Positions 11,642 to 23,824 are shown, counted from the stretch's first letter. The stretch is DNA of 64,000 nt from Kwoniella bestiolae CBS 10118 (GCF_000512585.2 NC_089241.1:2294001-2358000); one strand, 5' to 3'. A program made the numbers and translations. The notes: generated from the letters alone by a model not told the origin.

Positions 11642-12197
11642 TCTGAATCTGTATCTGCGCCTCGGTCAGCCCCCTGGCGAACAACCAGCAACGGTCAAGT
11701 TATTCCCCGTCATCCTTTGACACTTGAGAATACATCGGCGAAAAGAAGGTAAAACTTATTTCCACGTCACAGCTTGAGCATGAAAGGATAGCGATTTTCG
11801 AGTCAAACTATAGAACTTATATGGATCTTTTGTTGTCTGTAATTGTATACTGATCGGTCTCATCTGAACTGACCTTTGTCAGAAGTCCTGATAGGTTGAA
11901 AGTGCAGGAGGACGAGATTTGGGATTCTTGGAAAGCTGTGCAGGCGAGTGGTTCTGTAAATCGATCATGGTCGTTATTTTGAGCCAGACGTCAGGTGTAC
12001 CCAGATAAGTCGAAAGTATACATACAAATGGGAGTCAACGTACAACACTACTATCCACTGATCTGACAGTCGGCAAAAACGTATGATTTCTATGAATTGT
12101 GAGCCTCATCAACTTGGATTGTCCACTTGGGTTCCCCCGGTCAGTCCTGTTCTATTCTATTCCTTCTATGTCCTGACCTGAAGATCGTTTCTAGTCT
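11642..12197. other. Intergenic region
   Basis: Nothing recognisable. Confidence 0.4.
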
Positions 12198-13188
12198 TTA
12201 GTCTTTAACATCATCAGCGACCTCCCCAACCTCTTCGTCTTTCTCCATCATATCCCTCAAATGAGCTATATCACCCCAGTTCTCTATCTTCCCACTCCAC
12301 TTGTGTTTATCGTGACTATACTCCACATGGACCATCATGATACTGGTATTATAGCATGGTCGATGCAAATCGACTCTATGCGATATCTTGAATTTCAGCA
12401 TATGGGATAGCAGCTGTTGAAGACATGAGAGCCAGGCGCCGTGAGATACGATCATTACGACCTTTTGGTCTTCTTCTGATTCTGATGATTTGCGGAATCC
12501 ATTCAGGAAGTGATTCGAAGCGGGTAGTGGAGCTGGGGGGATGTGGGATGAGAGGAAGAGGTCGAACCATTCTGTCACTCTGCGTAGAAGTCTGAGATGA
12601 ATTTGAAGGAAATCAGCACAGTTTCCAGACCAAGTACGCTGATCATACGGATATGGTAGATAAGACAGACAAGGTCATGATCATAAGAGCGCTGAGCGAC
12701 AGTCACTTACTCGTGCGAGCTCTCAGCATCAGGAGGAGCATGTTCTCCACGAGCTCTCCTTCTACCTTCCATGGAGCCTAGACATCTCTCCTTTATCCCA
12801 TCGTGTAGTTTCAGCTGTATATCGGGATGATGACGCAACACGATCTCTGCGGTCTAGTCGATACATACAAAGAAAGGAAGTAAGGTTAGCGTTTCACCAT
12901 CTCGAGTCCGCTTGATTCTTATCACTGCGAAGACTCACCTCTTTAGCTCTGGATAGTGGCGACGACCAAGCTTCGTGTATCTTGAGATTCTTCAACCGCT
13001 GAGATAGCCTCTCGGACTCCTTGCGGCCATGAGCGTTTAGGGGTGTATCTTTATGACCTTGGATAATGCCCTGTACGTTGCTGCGAGAGGGTGTGTCTGT
13101 CAGCTCAAGTTCCAGCTGCAGCGAGCGAGACTGTATACATCAGTACTCACTCCTCCGTTTGTCCGTGTCGGATGAAGTATAACAACAT
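12198..13188 (-). CDS. Histidine phosphatase (phosphoglycerate-mutase-like) family protein
   Basis: Four exons. The first, of only 38 bases, encodes MLLYFIRHGQTE, the RHG catalytic signature with the phospho-accepting histidine close to the start. It continues with NVQGIIQGHKDTPLNAHGRK, matching the phosphate pocket of the family (Q, G, D-PLN). The third exon has IKERCLGSMEGR. The last has VVMIVSHGAWLSCL, the second catalytic histidine. This is a complete, probably active fold in the group of small broad-specificity phosphatases (sugar-phosphate or phosphoserine type) rather than glycolytic phosphoglycerate mutase. The C-terminal tail is acidic. There is no targeting signal, so it is probably cytosolic. 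It is divergent from the adenosine kinase gene. Confidence 0.85.
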
Positions 13189-13529
13189 GGTTGATATGTA
13201 GTCAGCTAAGATAGAAGAGAATGGGAAAGAGGTTACATGCAGGTCTGGTTATTCACTGGTACTCGTATTTATGCTGATCGACAAAGGTGGAGGTGCTGGG
13301 TAATAGATATCTAATCAGAGGATTAGACACGATGGGATAAAATGAAATAAAATGCTCGAAAAGATAATTGAGTGACCCGTTTTTACGAGCTATGATGATA
13401 CGATAAGCCAAAGGTAGAATTCCGATCCAACGTTTGTGTCTTCTTTGCTGCTTTTTTCAGCTTCCACCTATTCTTATACTTATCATACTCTTGTATCTTT
13501 CCTCGATATCCAAAATAAACTGATTCAAC
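13189..13529. promoter_or_regulatory. Divergent promoter region, phosphatase / adenosine kinase
   Basis: 341 bp between two divergent start codons, with a pyrimidine-rich tract just before the adenosine kinase ATG. No specific site is claimed. Confidence 0.4.
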
Positions 13530-15004
13530 ATGTCTCCCATCATCGTCTCCTTAGGTAACCCTCTCGTGAGCTCATCCCCTCAGACTAGCGATCTCTCCGC
13601 AAAAACATCCTACTAACCGTTCATGAACGTTCATAGCTCGACATCCAAGTCGACCCAAAAGAAGGCCCCCAATACCTTGAGAAATACGGTCTCAAATCCA
13701 ACGATGCCATTCTCGCTGAGGAGAAGCACATGCCCATGTAAGTCAAGTCTGGTAGGCTGATCTCTGCACAGTATCAAGCTGATTTGTGGATGATGAACAG
13801 CTACGATGACATTGTTGCCAACGCTACTGTAACTTACGTTGCAGGAGGTGCCGCCCAAAATGCCGCTCGAGCCGCAGCTGTGAGCTATTGTCTTCACTTT
13901 CAGTACAATCGTCAATGCTAATCTGATATGTCGCAGTACGTCCTTCCAGCAGGATCCGTAGCATACATCGGTTCAGTAGGAGAAGACGACCTCAAGCAAA
14001 CCCTCTTATCAGCCAACGAAGCTGAAGGTGTTCAATCAGCTTACCAGACCCAGGCCGCCCCCGCTCGAACCGGTGCTTGTGCCGTCATCTTGTCTAACCA
14101 CGACAGATCGTTATGTACCACCCTCCGAGCCGCTGAGATGTTCTCCCCCTCTCACCTTGCTACTCCCGAGATTTCCGAGTTGATCAACAACGCCAAATAC
14201 TTCTACATCGAAGGATTCTTCCTTACCCACGGTATCGAATCTGCTCTTGAGATTGCCAAACAGGCTTCCTCAAGAGGAAAGACCGTTGTGCTCAACTTGT
14301 CAGCTCCATTCATCCCTCAATTCTTCAAGGTGCAACTCGAGGAGTTGCTCCCTCACGTAGATATTTTGATTGGTAATGAGAGTGAAGCCGAGGCTTACAA
14401 GGAGGCTGCTGGTATGGGCGTGAGTGTTACATCCCTTTCCCAACGTATGACGATCCGTCAGCGCCAGTCCATCAGTGCCGCTTCACATAAAAATCACGAT
14501 ATATTCTACCCAAACACCCGTTATTTCCTCTTTCTGATTTCCTTCTCAATACCGATACTTCCCCTTCTTTCACCCACTGCTCATGTTGTGGAAGACCGTT
14601 CCTGGACCAGTGCTGATTGAAGTATACAATTACAGGACGCCACCCTCTCCCAAGTCGCTTCCACCCTCGCAGCCATGACCAAATCCAACGCCTCCCGACC
14701 TCGTCTCGTAGTCATCACCCAAGGTGCCGACTCTACTCTCGTCGCTTCCTCCGCCGCTTCCAGCTCGCCCGCCAACTTATCTAAAGAGGATGAGAACCCC
14801 AAGACCTACCCTGTGCCCAAGTTGGCCGCCGACAAGATCGTAGATACCAACGGTGCTGGTGATATGTTTGCCGGTGGTTTCCTCGGATCATTAGCTCAAG
14901 GAAAGACTTTGAATGAGTCTATCGAGATCGGTCACAAGTTGGGTCAAATGTGTTGTGGACAGATTGGTCCCAAGTTGGTCTGGCCCAAGGAGAGCGTTGT
15001 ATAA
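13530..15004 (+). CDS. ADO1: Adenosine kinase
   Basis: Five exons (13530-13565, 13637-13737, 13801-13879, 13937-14419, 14636-15004) join cleanly to give 355 residues, the usual length for the enzyme. It phosphorylates adenosine to AMP with ATP and so supports purine salvage and the methyl cycle by removing adenosine made from S-adenosylhomocysteine. The N-terminus reads MSPIIVSLGNPLLDI. The substrate-lid GG motif is in YVAGGAAQNAARAAA. The C-terminal pfkB signature DTNGAGDMFAGGFLGSLAQG holds the catalytic Asp and the anion hole. Also visible are FFLTHGIESA and NLSAPFIPQFF, typical of eukaryotic adenosine kinases. The start is fixed by the phase-0 first exon. It is divergent from the phosphatase gene. 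Confidence 0.96.
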
Positions 15005-15473
15005 GCACTGGGTAAGAGAAGTGAATCACGGATAGATCGGGACGAGCAAATCGCGACGGGATGATATAGATGTTCTGCCAATACAGCTTCAACGCTTGAT
15101 ATACCATTGTTACGCATATATACCCTGCAACATAGCTTTAGCAAAATAGTAAAATAGTAAAATAGTTTGTCTGTTTTCATAGAATAGACGAGATGCAACG
15201 ACCAATTCAACAGGGATATACAACAATGTTTTTGTGCCTGAGCTGGGAAATGAAGATTGACGTGGAGGTGGTCCACTGTTCTTCGTCATGTTCGGGTGGC
15301 AAATCACATTCCACGTCAATTGTCACTCTCTTCTCTTACGCAGCCATATTCCTACTATCCTCACCTCTGATTGTATTTTATCCTGTGGCCTGGAATCCCA
15401 CTCACATCCTGTTTACCGCAATCAGATTTCGAGAAGTTTGCGTGATCGCATCCCCTAAAGGCAGTTCATCAAG
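15005..15473. other. Intergenic region
   Basis: Contains the short tandem repeat at 15143-15166 and a plus-strand frame with a hydrophobic stretch that is out of frame with the next gene. No clear signal-peptide exon for the SARAF-like gene could be found here. Confidence 0.4.
15143..15166. repeat. Three tandem copies of AAAATAGT
   Basis: Perfect 8-bp unit repeated three times, in the likely 3' UTR of adenosine kinase. Confidence 0.85.
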
Positions 15474-16724
15474 ATGCCCTCGCACAAGAAAATCGCTCTG
15501 AAAAGTATAAAGACCCTCACGTTCTATGCTGATAAGTTGACCCATTCGAGGAGGGTAGATCCTATACGTGAGTCAGTCTAGTCGTATACTGACCTCTGTT
15601 CACGGCATGGAAGCGGGTATAGCTGATGCGCCATACAGCCCAACTCTCCTGCGTCGGATCAGCATGTGATCTGTATCAACCTGAGGTAGTACAGTGTACG
15701 AATATGGGAGATGATGGCTTTGGAGGCGTACAGTGGAGTGTGAGTCGCTCCATTCATACCCAGATTAACATGAAACGGCATCACATAGAAGTTGGTGTGG
15801 GCGAGCAACGACTCTAGCTGATACTGGTTTGGTGTACCTGCAGTGCGATACGGACCTTCCCTCCTCATTGAGATTGGGTAAAGTCGATGTATCGTGTGAA
15901 GGCTGGTCGAAAAGCGGGGATATGAATGTCCTGCAGGGTGAGTCACTGCCTCGGGACGTCTCATCTTCTTGTACGATGTAACGCTGATCTGCGAGAGTAG
16001 GATCATGCGGGTTGACGTATAATTTGAATCGAGTGAACAGGGGATTAGAGTATGGCGAAGATCCATACTTACCTTTCAAATGGGGTATGTACCGTACCAT
16101 TGTCTTTATTCATCAATAAATTATCGCCTCCATGCCTAAGGATATGACCGCTGACAGAATATCATCTTCACAGACTCGCTATTCAACAAGGCATTCAACA
16201 TCCTCTTCTACCTCATATCATTCATCATTCTATACAGCCTCCTCAGATCACTCATCCAACGATTCTCCCCTGGTCATACCCCACCAAGAATCTCACGGTT
16301 CTTTCCCTTCCTAGGCGGTGATGGGCCTGGTGGTGGTGGGCCTGGAGGAGGTGGAGGAGGGGGAGGTGGACCAGGATTCAACCCCGGTTCAGGCGCACCA
16401 CCACCACCATATACCAAACACCCCACTCCTCCTCCCTCCACTCAGAATCAGAGCCAAAATCAGAGCCAGGGATGGTCCCCTGGTTTTTGGACGGGATTGG
16501 CAGCTGGTGGACTTGGGACGTACCTTGCCAACTCCAACAATCAGGGGCGACAGGCACAGAGGAATCCTTATGAGGGTATGACGGGCGCCAGGAATAGGTT
16601 TAGGAGGTTCGACGATGAGGACGATAGTGATAATTGGGATAGAGGTGTGGGGTCGTCTAGGAGGAATGAAGGGTTGGGTGAGATGCGGAGGGCTACTGGG
16701 TTTGGGGGGAGTAGTACGCGATAA
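15474..16724 (+). CDS. SARAF-like (store-operated calcium entry regulator) membrane protein
   Basis: Five exons. The conserved luminal SARAF core is plain: TLTFYADKLTHSRR, then DPIPQLSCVG, Y-x-PEVVQCTN, GGVQW, a CDTDLPSS strand, VDVSCEGW and SCGLTYNL, with the expected paired cysteines. One membrane helix follows (FNILFYLISFIILYSLL), then a cytosolic tail with a long Gly-rich run, a Pro-rich segment, a second weakly hydrophobic Gly/Ala stretch and an acidic/basic end. In animals SARAF sits in the ER membrane and damps STIM-driven calcium entry; the role in fungi is uncertain. The model starts at the ATG at 15474 (in-frame stop upstream), which leaves no signal peptide. Either a 5' exon is missing or targeting relies on the single helix. 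Confidence 0.85.
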
Positions 16725-16954
16725 TATACCTCGGCCTGAATTTACAATTAGTTTCTCAAAGATACACGAAAATCTAAACTGCCATGGCCGTCGAATATGT
16801 ATCAATCGCATTTCTCATTCGTCGTGAAGACTGTCACAGAATCTCCAGGACAACCACAACCTTGAAGGCTTGATAAGGCAAAATCTACCTGATCTGTGAC
16901 GCGGATATCCAATGATGCATACAGGACAGAAACCAAGAGAGATGAATCACACCC

Positions 16955-19900
16955 CTACTTCCCTCCCCTCCTCTGCTTCCTCTTCCTACCAATCAAACTC
17001 CCCAAATGCCCACCAAGCTTTTCAATCCCCTTCTTCTCGCTCCCATCCCCACCTGCTCGCTGTTCCTTGACATCATCTTTCTTGTCCGCTCTGCCTCCCT
17101 TCGAATCTCTTCTATCCCCTCTACCGCCCTTCGAATCCATTCTATCGCCTTTATCGCCTCGGCCTTTGAAATCCCTCTTACCCTTCTCAAACTTGGCCTT
17201 CTTATTTGAAGAGCCAGCACCACCCTCATCATCACTATCCTCAGCAGCGATCACCCCGGATTTCCTCTTCTCGCCTACGCCGAATTCCCGCTTACCGTTC
17301 CTCTCTTTAGGTTCTCGTGGGGTATCTCGATGAGTGGTAATCTTCTCCACTCGTCTTCTTACGACCTGTAAATACAAGTCAGAGTCAGTAACCAAAGTAC
17401 ATTTCAAGTGGAGGATGAACATTGACCCACCTGGACATTCTCAATACTAAATTCAATCAACAAGGTCTTACCACCCCTCATACCACCTTCGGACCTATCA
17501 TCTCCCTCTCCTAAACGCTGCTCAATCCTCTTCAATCTACTCTCCAGCTCATCCACACTTTCTTTCACCTTCTCCTTCTCATTCCCACCAGCTGAGGAAG
17601 CTTCATTCTTCCTAGCAGATTTAAGTTGAGTCTCCACACGGTCTTTCAAATCTTTCAGTTCCTCTTTCCACCAATTCCACATCAACTTTCCTACCTCGGC
17701 GTTATTATTAGCGAAACGAAGTACTTTCAACGCATCTTTATGAGACCTCATTTCCAAAAATCCATATCCCTTTGATCTACCTTGTCCAGTGAGGGGATCA
17801 ACCTTCTCAGTCTGCCTAACGATCTTAGATTGAATTACAGCTGTCTCCCGCTCCTTACCCTTGCCTTTCTTGCTCTTACGGGCTTCCAAAGCTGCAGAGA
17901 GGGTATCGTCCATCTCTTCCGTTCTGGCCAATCCTTCTCTCTCCTCTTTCGCCACTTCCGCATCAAACTCTCGTACAGCGTAGATAGCCAGTCGTTTGAG
18001 TGTACGGTCAGTGGCGAACAGGGGTAATTGTCGGATGGAGAGACGTGTCTTTGATATATACAGGGAAGGGTTGGATCGGAGGAGGGTCTTTCGGGCGTTG
18101 AATGAGGCTTGTCGCTTTTCGACTTCTGCTTCGGGGAGAGACGCTGCTGCCGGGGAGTTGGGGAAGATCACTATTGTAGGTGCAAAGATTAGTCAGCTTT
18201 CACTTGGAATGTATACAATGGTGAAGATCGCAAGCTCACCTCCTTCCCTCATGAGGTAGGTATTCCTCTTATCCCCGGCATTCCTAGCTCTCTCACTATC
18301 CTCTTTCATCAGACCAGCTTGTTCTCTCGTCACTGCTCGTGAAACTTCCAGGGTTCTTCCATGAAGGACAAGTCGACTAGCAAGGGAGGATGAAGGATCG
18401 GCTGTAAGAACCGAGGGCAGAGCGAAAGGGTTTTTGGCTCCTCCGCCCAGCTATCCAATCAACCAGATTAGCCATACATATGGGTTGTAACATAGGGAAG
18501 CAACGTGGACATACAGGCATAGCATTCGCACCGGTCTCTCTAGCGACTTTCTCCGCTTCCAGGATAGCCTCATCTGCATGTTCCACTTTCCAAAAACATA
18601 CGAACCCGGTTCCTCGGGATCGTCCTGTGGATTTGTCGATGGTTATTCGAGCATATCGCAGGGGGCCGAATGATCGGAATCTACAGATTCAGATACATCA
18701 GCATCAGTGAGATCGCGAAAACGAAAGTTGACTCACAATGAGTTCAATTCTTGCTCGGTCGCTTCGAAAGGTAGATTTCGAACGAATAGCGTCGATCCTA
18801 CGTCTACTGAAGGTAAAGTGGGTTTGACGGGTTCCTCCTCCTCCTCTTCCTCTTCTTCCTCCGAGCCAGCTTCAGACATGTCAACATCCTCGTCCCCATC
18901 GTCATCTTCGTCACTTCCTTCCTCTTCGTCTTCGTCATCTTCACTTCCTGACTCCTCGTCTTCCTCCTCGTCGTCATCCGATCCTGAGCCGGAATCAGAC
19001 CCAGATCCCGCTTCCTTCTCTTCACCGCCGTCAACTTTTCTAGCTTCCTCCCATTTCTCCTTACTCAACGCAAAGTCTACTGCTACTTCTCTACCTTCTT
19101 TGCCCGATTTCGTCTTCAGGACTTTCCCGTTGACACCCTCTATGGCTTTCTCAGCGTCTTTACGGGTCAGGAACCAAACGAAAGCGAAACCTCTCGCTCG
19201 GGGTGGTGGAGGAGGTTTGGATGGATCGGCGGATGGAGGTAATTTGGAAGGAAGGGTTGGAAGGTCGATGGAGTGGATGGGACCGTATGGTAAGAATGTA
19301 GCTCGGAGATCATGAATAGTAGTCTGTTATCAATGTGAAAACATCAGTCATCTCTATTTTTTATGATGATGGTGGTTATTAGCTTAACGATACACTTACG
19401 TCCCACGCGAGATTTCGGATAATTAGTCTACCAGCATGACTTTGGGATTTACCCTCGCCCCTAGCGCTCAGCTTCTCCAATCTCTTTTTGAGCACACAAG
19501 ACAGCAGGGAGCCTTTATATGTGTGTCCATGTAATTTAGGTAATGCCTTGAGGGCTTCGCCATGAGAAACGAAAACGATGTTGGCTGGTACGAGAGAATA
19601 TGTCAAATGGAATTGCCAACCTCTAGTAACAATTGAAGAAGCGGGGCAGCTCACCTGTATCCTGGCTTGATTCCTCACCTTCTTCAGCAGGTACAGGATA
19701 TACCAATTCAGCTCTATCATCTACCTTCCTGACTTTCTTCCACAGCACATTCTTTGTTATTCCCTCTGGTAAACCTGACAATACCAACGTTCTGATAGCA
19801 TTTGGATCTCCTGACTTTTCTTCTCCGGCTGCAACTCGAGGTCTCGACTTGGGCTTGAAATCGGGATCGAGAGCAGCTGCTTTACGCTCTTTCAGAGGAG

Positions 19901-20355
19901 CCTGAACGCGAATCAGAGCATCAACATCCTAGCCGTTCATGATCACAACTGAGAACGATGGAATTTTACGTACCCTCTCCCCAGCGACTGAAACTCTGAT
20001 CTTCCTATTCCCTCCCCCAAAGACACTCCCATTCAACTCCTGTACAGCCCTATCTGCATCTTCCTTCAGTGAGTATGTGACGTATCCGACACCTTTCGAT
20101 TTCCCCGTATCTTTATCGGTAGCTACGAATCCGTGTCTCACTGGACCGAGGTACGAGAAATGAGTGAGGAGGTCGGTGGTCGTTGCTGTGTAAGGTAGGG
20201 AAGAGACGAAGACGGTGGTACTGGCGAATTGAAGATTTAGCTGTGATGTCGAGTGTTGTAGACTAAGAGGAAAATGAAACTTACTTGACTCTCTCTTTCC
20301 TTTCTTTCTTTAAGCCTGATCCCTCTGAGAGGGGTATGAAGTCTTCTTCTGACAT
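16955..20355 (-). CDS. NOP4: Nop4/RBM28-type nucleolar RNA-binding protein with RRM domains
   Basis: A multi-exon gene of roughly 970 residues. RRM1 near the N-terminus has TTVFVSSLPYTATT and KGVGYVTYSLKEDADRA. RRM2 comprises IRTLVLSGLPEG and NIVFVSHGEALKAL. RRM3 has RLIIRNLAWD and ARGFAFVWFLTRKDAEKAI. A long Asp/Glu/Ser acidic linker (about 18830-19030) follows. RRM4 has STLFVRNLPFEAT and RSRGTGFVCFWKVEHADEAI. A degenerate fifth region has RLSIRQLPLFATDRTLKRLA and KGYGFLEMRSHKDALKVLRF. The tail is Lys/Arg/Gly-rich with GRKRKQRRGGK at the end. Nop4 acts in the nucleolus in 27S pre-rRNA processing and 60S subunit assembly. The ATG at 20355 begins MSEEDFIPLS and fits family starts. It is divergent from mitochondrial uS12. 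Confidence 0.92.
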
Positions 20356-20686
20356 GGTGTTTTGCTACTCTCGCTGCTATCTGTAGAGGCAAGTTGAAGA
20401 AAGGCTCTCGTAACATACCTTTTTATTTTTGCGAAAGTCTGAAATCTTGAAATCTTGAAATCTGAAATCTTCGTATCGAACGGTGATCAGCTTCCGACGG
20501 AAAGACTGGGGTAGTGTTCCCATCAAAATGCCACATCATTTAGGTGTAATGGGACAAGAGTGATAACGGATCAAGATCATACTGAAAATAAGTTGGATGT
20601 ACGGGATACATCTTGCTTGGATTTCTGTTATTCCTGACTTCATTCATATTCTACCGCACACATATCATCAGAACCATTCGCCCACC
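20356..20686. promoter_or_regulatory. Divergent promoter region, NOP4 / mitochondrial uS12
   Basis: 331 bp between divergent starts. A short direct repeat of TGAAATCT-type units lies near 20442-20468, just upstream of NOP4. Confidence 0.4.
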
Positions 20687-21523
20687 ATGAACGCTACCCG
20701 ATCGCTACTCTCCCTCACCTCGTCTTTCACAAGATTGGCCTTGCGACCGCAAATACCGCTCGCTTCTTCTTCAAGATCGGTTATACCTTCTGTAGGAAGG
20801 GAGATGAGGGGGTTCGCTTCTTCCTCGAGATGTGAAGCTACAATCCAGCAGGGTGAGTAAGCATTGTAGCCATCTCTTCTAAGCTTTTTCCTAACAAGAC
20901 TTTTGCTTTGCTTTATCGATAACTCATAATAATGCGACGTACCATATAATTCTTGATCGCAACACAATCATTTGTTCTCCTTAACCCGCAACATATTGTG
21001 ACATCGCGATAATCCTCACTCACCCAACCAGTCCTCCGAGGAGCCCGTAAATCCTCCAAACGAAAATCCACAGTCCCCCTCCTAGACAACTGTTTCCAGA
21101 AAAAAGCAGTCTGCGCCAAAGTGTACACCACCAAACCTCGTAAACCCAATTCAGCTGTCCGAAAAGTCGCCAGAGTAAAGTTGAGTAACGGGTCGATGAC
21201 TACTGCGTATATACCTGGAGAGGGGCATAACCTGCAGGAACATAGTGTGGTACTGGTCAGGGGAGGTGGAGCAAAGGATTTACCTGGTGTTAGGGTGGGT
21301 TCTCTCAATTCACATTGCTATAAGCGTATATTGGATATTGACGTTCATTATGTTGTAGTACAAGATCATCAGAGGTGCGTTGGATCTGAATGGTGTAGCT
21401 GGTAGAATCTCGGCGAGGTCGAAGTTTGGTGGTGAGTGTATTTGCACTCGTGCTTACATCATTTGATATGACGCTAATCTGGTTTTGATTCGTTCAATAG
21501 TCAAGAAGCCTAAGAAGTCATAG
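20687..21523 (+). CDS. MRPS12: Mitochondrial small-subunit ribosomal protein uS12
   Basis: Four exons. The N-terminal 55 residues are Ser/Arg/Leu-rich without acidic residues until late, as expected for a mitochondrial presequence. The mature part is unmistakable uS12: VLRGARKSSKRKS, PLLDNCFQKKAVCAKVYT, then KPRKPNSAVRKVARVKLSNG, the decoding-centre loop with PNSA. It continues YIPGEGHNLQEHSVVLVRGG, the DLPGVRYKIIRGALD loop, and a SARSKFGVKKPKKS tail. It forms part of the decoding site of the mitochondrial ribosome. Intron phases agree throughout, ending in TAG. It is divergent from NOP4. Confidence 0.96.
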
Positions 21524-21606
21524 AGGGCTATTTGTACCTGTACATACATGCATAATGACCTGATCTACATATACAACATTGTATAAGTCATCGTAAAGGA
21601 ATTATC

Positions 21607-22865
21607 TCATGCAGCCCCTAAAAGCTGTTTTGGCTTTTTATACACAAACCTCTTAGCTCTGTGCCCTCTCTCCTGACCTTCTCCATTACCATGACCGTCC
21701 CTCCAGCACTCTTCGCAATATAGATCATCATCACATCCCAAGCATATGAGCGTGGCGTCTTTGTTGCATATACCTATATGTGCATGGGAGAAAAGCGGGG
21801 GTCGAGGGAGGAACGTTCGAGAAGGGCGAAGGGGCGGAGACGACAAGAATGAGAATTTGAGAACAAGGAGGGGCAGAAGGGAGCAGAGGTCATCGTCAGT
21901 ATTGATGACTATTTGAAAGCACTTAGCTTTCATAGAGTGGATGTGGAACTCACAACACCAACTATCAGTATCATCATCCCTCCCCATATCAAACCCAGGT
22001 AAATTCCAGCTCTTCGGTATACTCTTCGTCTGTGTTTGAGGCTTGGCTTGACCAGGGTTGTGAGAAGCAGGTGATAAGCCCAATAAGGCATTGAGCTTGT
22101 TCTTCGTATCTTCATCGAGCTCTTCTCCTTCCTCTTGAGGTATATGTGTGGGTAGAGATGGGAACGATAGTCCTTCTAAGCTTTCCAGTCTATTTTGCTG
22201 CTCTGCTCCATCGTCCGTACTTTTCTGAACCTCTTCGTTGTCCGATGGGTCATGTAGCTTGTCTAGACTTGCTTCTTCCAATGCACGTATAATTATCTGA
22301 TCTTCCGTCTCTTCCTCTTCATCGTCTTCCTCATCTCCCTCGCCAACCTCTTGAGCCTCTCCAGAGGGTATGTAAGGTTGAACATCCTTCAATACCTGCT
22401 TAGCGTCCTTTGCAAGATCATCGCTACTTGGCAATCCAGCAGACGTCGGATCATGGGATGGAGCAGATACGAAAGATGCTAGAAAGTCTTCTACCTAATG
22501 AAACACGATACATTTAGCAATGAATCCGAGACGATACAGTATAATCACAAACTCACATCCTTATCCCCTTCAAACCCATCACCATCCATATCATACCGCA
22601 TATCATTCCCTCTAAGCCTCGCTATCCTCTTGGCCAGCTCATCATCTTCCCTCTGCTCATCATTGTCGCCCCCCACTGTGACCAGCCCATCAAACCGCCC
22701 ATCTGCTATTCTTTCCAACTCCGCATCTTCCTCTCTCGCCTTCCTCGCGGAATCTTCGACATTGCGTTTAGGTGATGATGGTCCAGCTCGATGCTCCTCA
22801 GTCGAGAGGGGAGCGGTGGGCGCTCTGAGAGCAGCGAACCTTCTAAAAAGATCGTCGTCTGACAT
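21607..22865 (-). CDS. ANCHR/ZFYVE19-like protein with C-terminal B-box-type zinc finger
   Basis: Three exons starting MSDDDLFRRFAALRAP, a motif near the start of ANCHR relatives. The next two thirds are acidic and mostly disordered, with helices such as LAKRIARL and IIIRALEEASLDKL. Joining across the last intron restores WCCICNKDATLICLGCDDD and then YCEECWRDGHG, a cysteine/histidine zinc-binding motif like the C-terminal element of ZFYVE19 (abscission checkpoint regulator) and its fungal homologues. No FYVE domain is visible in this gene. The animal protein holds VPS4 at the midbody to delay abscission; the fungal function is inferred only. The 3' end converges on uS12. Confidence 0.72.
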
Positions 22866-23026
22866 TTTAGATTGAGGATGTTGTTGTGAGGAAAGTGGAA
22901 AGGGTTGGATGACCTCCACTTACAGTAGTGGTGATGTTTGGGTTCATGTCTTCCGCCATGGCCGAGTGGCGGACAGATGGTGGCGAAAACAGGGTTCAAC
23001 ATATTTTGCACACCGCAAATCATAGG

Positions 23027-23415
23027 TCATACTGTATGCACTTCGTTTGGCAGATGCTCTCTAAACGTGTCGATATTTGACAACTCAAAGTCAACAGCCT
23101 CAAGCGCCTCAATTTCATTCAGCGTACCGCACCAAACCCTCATGACCCTACAGGTTACATGGCTCTTCGCCAGCTCCAGCGCTTCGCCGAAACTGGTAAC
23201 ATTGTGCCTTTACAATCGTCCAGAAATGCCAACACCTTCGCTTTCTTCTCTTCAAAGGACGCTGAACAATCTCTGAGCGAAATCATCATCCTTACACCAG
23301 TCACCTCAGCGTCATGTTTTTCAAGCCATAGGCTCTTCAACAACTCTCAGAGAGACATGTTCTTCTCAGGGCCATCCTGCGACCCAAAGATCAATATCCC
23401 TACCGTCCCTCATCG
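23027..23415 (-). pseudogene. Orphan-family member P, decayed
   Basis: Three consecutive pieces align with the C-terminal halves of members B and C, in the right order. First GILIFGSQDGPEKN (compare LVFATQGDPTKSS in C), then an in-frame TGA, then EVTGVRMMIS and a helical segment (compare ITGVKILVS). Then, in another frame, comes TCRVMRVWCGTLNEIEALEA (compare the GCGVVKVW block of C). The stop near 23350 and the frame change near 23205 both interrupt homologous sequence and no splice sites rescue them. The N-terminal half is absent or too degraded to see. This is therefore a remnant of a third copy in the B/C cluster. The homology is visible in the sequence; loss of function is inferred. Confidence 0.7.
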
Positions 23416-23824
23416 AGATCGCACTTTTCCTATAGCCTCTTCCTATGAGCTCGCCATATAACCTGCAACAAATGGCACAGGTTGTGTTTACCCTTTGACC
23501 GACCGGAAGCCAAAGAGAACTTTGTTGTCTTGCTCCTTTCTGTCGGTGACGTTTCCAGCCTCAAGGCCAATATTGTCACTTTTGCGTCATCAAGCTCATG
23601 TGTGGAGGGTCCAGAATTTGAGTAATTCTCGGACAGATTCCTCTCGTAGTGAAAGGACAGCGATCGCCCCTTGCAATCGAAAAGAACGTGCACGTGAATT
23701 AGGGATCACTCATCCCCGGAATTAAAAAATTACGATGCATGAATGTCATCCCACAGTGATGCGATCGTCAACCTCAATGACTTGAGGTATCCTCACGAGT
23801 TTATAAAACACCTCTGAATTACGC
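23416..23824. other. Intergenic region
   Basis: May contain further degraded N-terminal sequence of pseudogene P; nothing I can align with confidence. Confidence 0.35.

Noticed and set aside
18707..19315. A plus-strand 202-codon Ser-rich frame
   Set aside because: It is the complement of the acidic Asp/Glu linker of NOP4, whose RRM exons lie on the other strand.
22955..23005. tRNA-like words (TGGCCGAGTGG and GGTTCAA)
   Set aside because: Arms do not pair into a cloverleaf and the spacing between A-box-like and B-box-like words is wrong.
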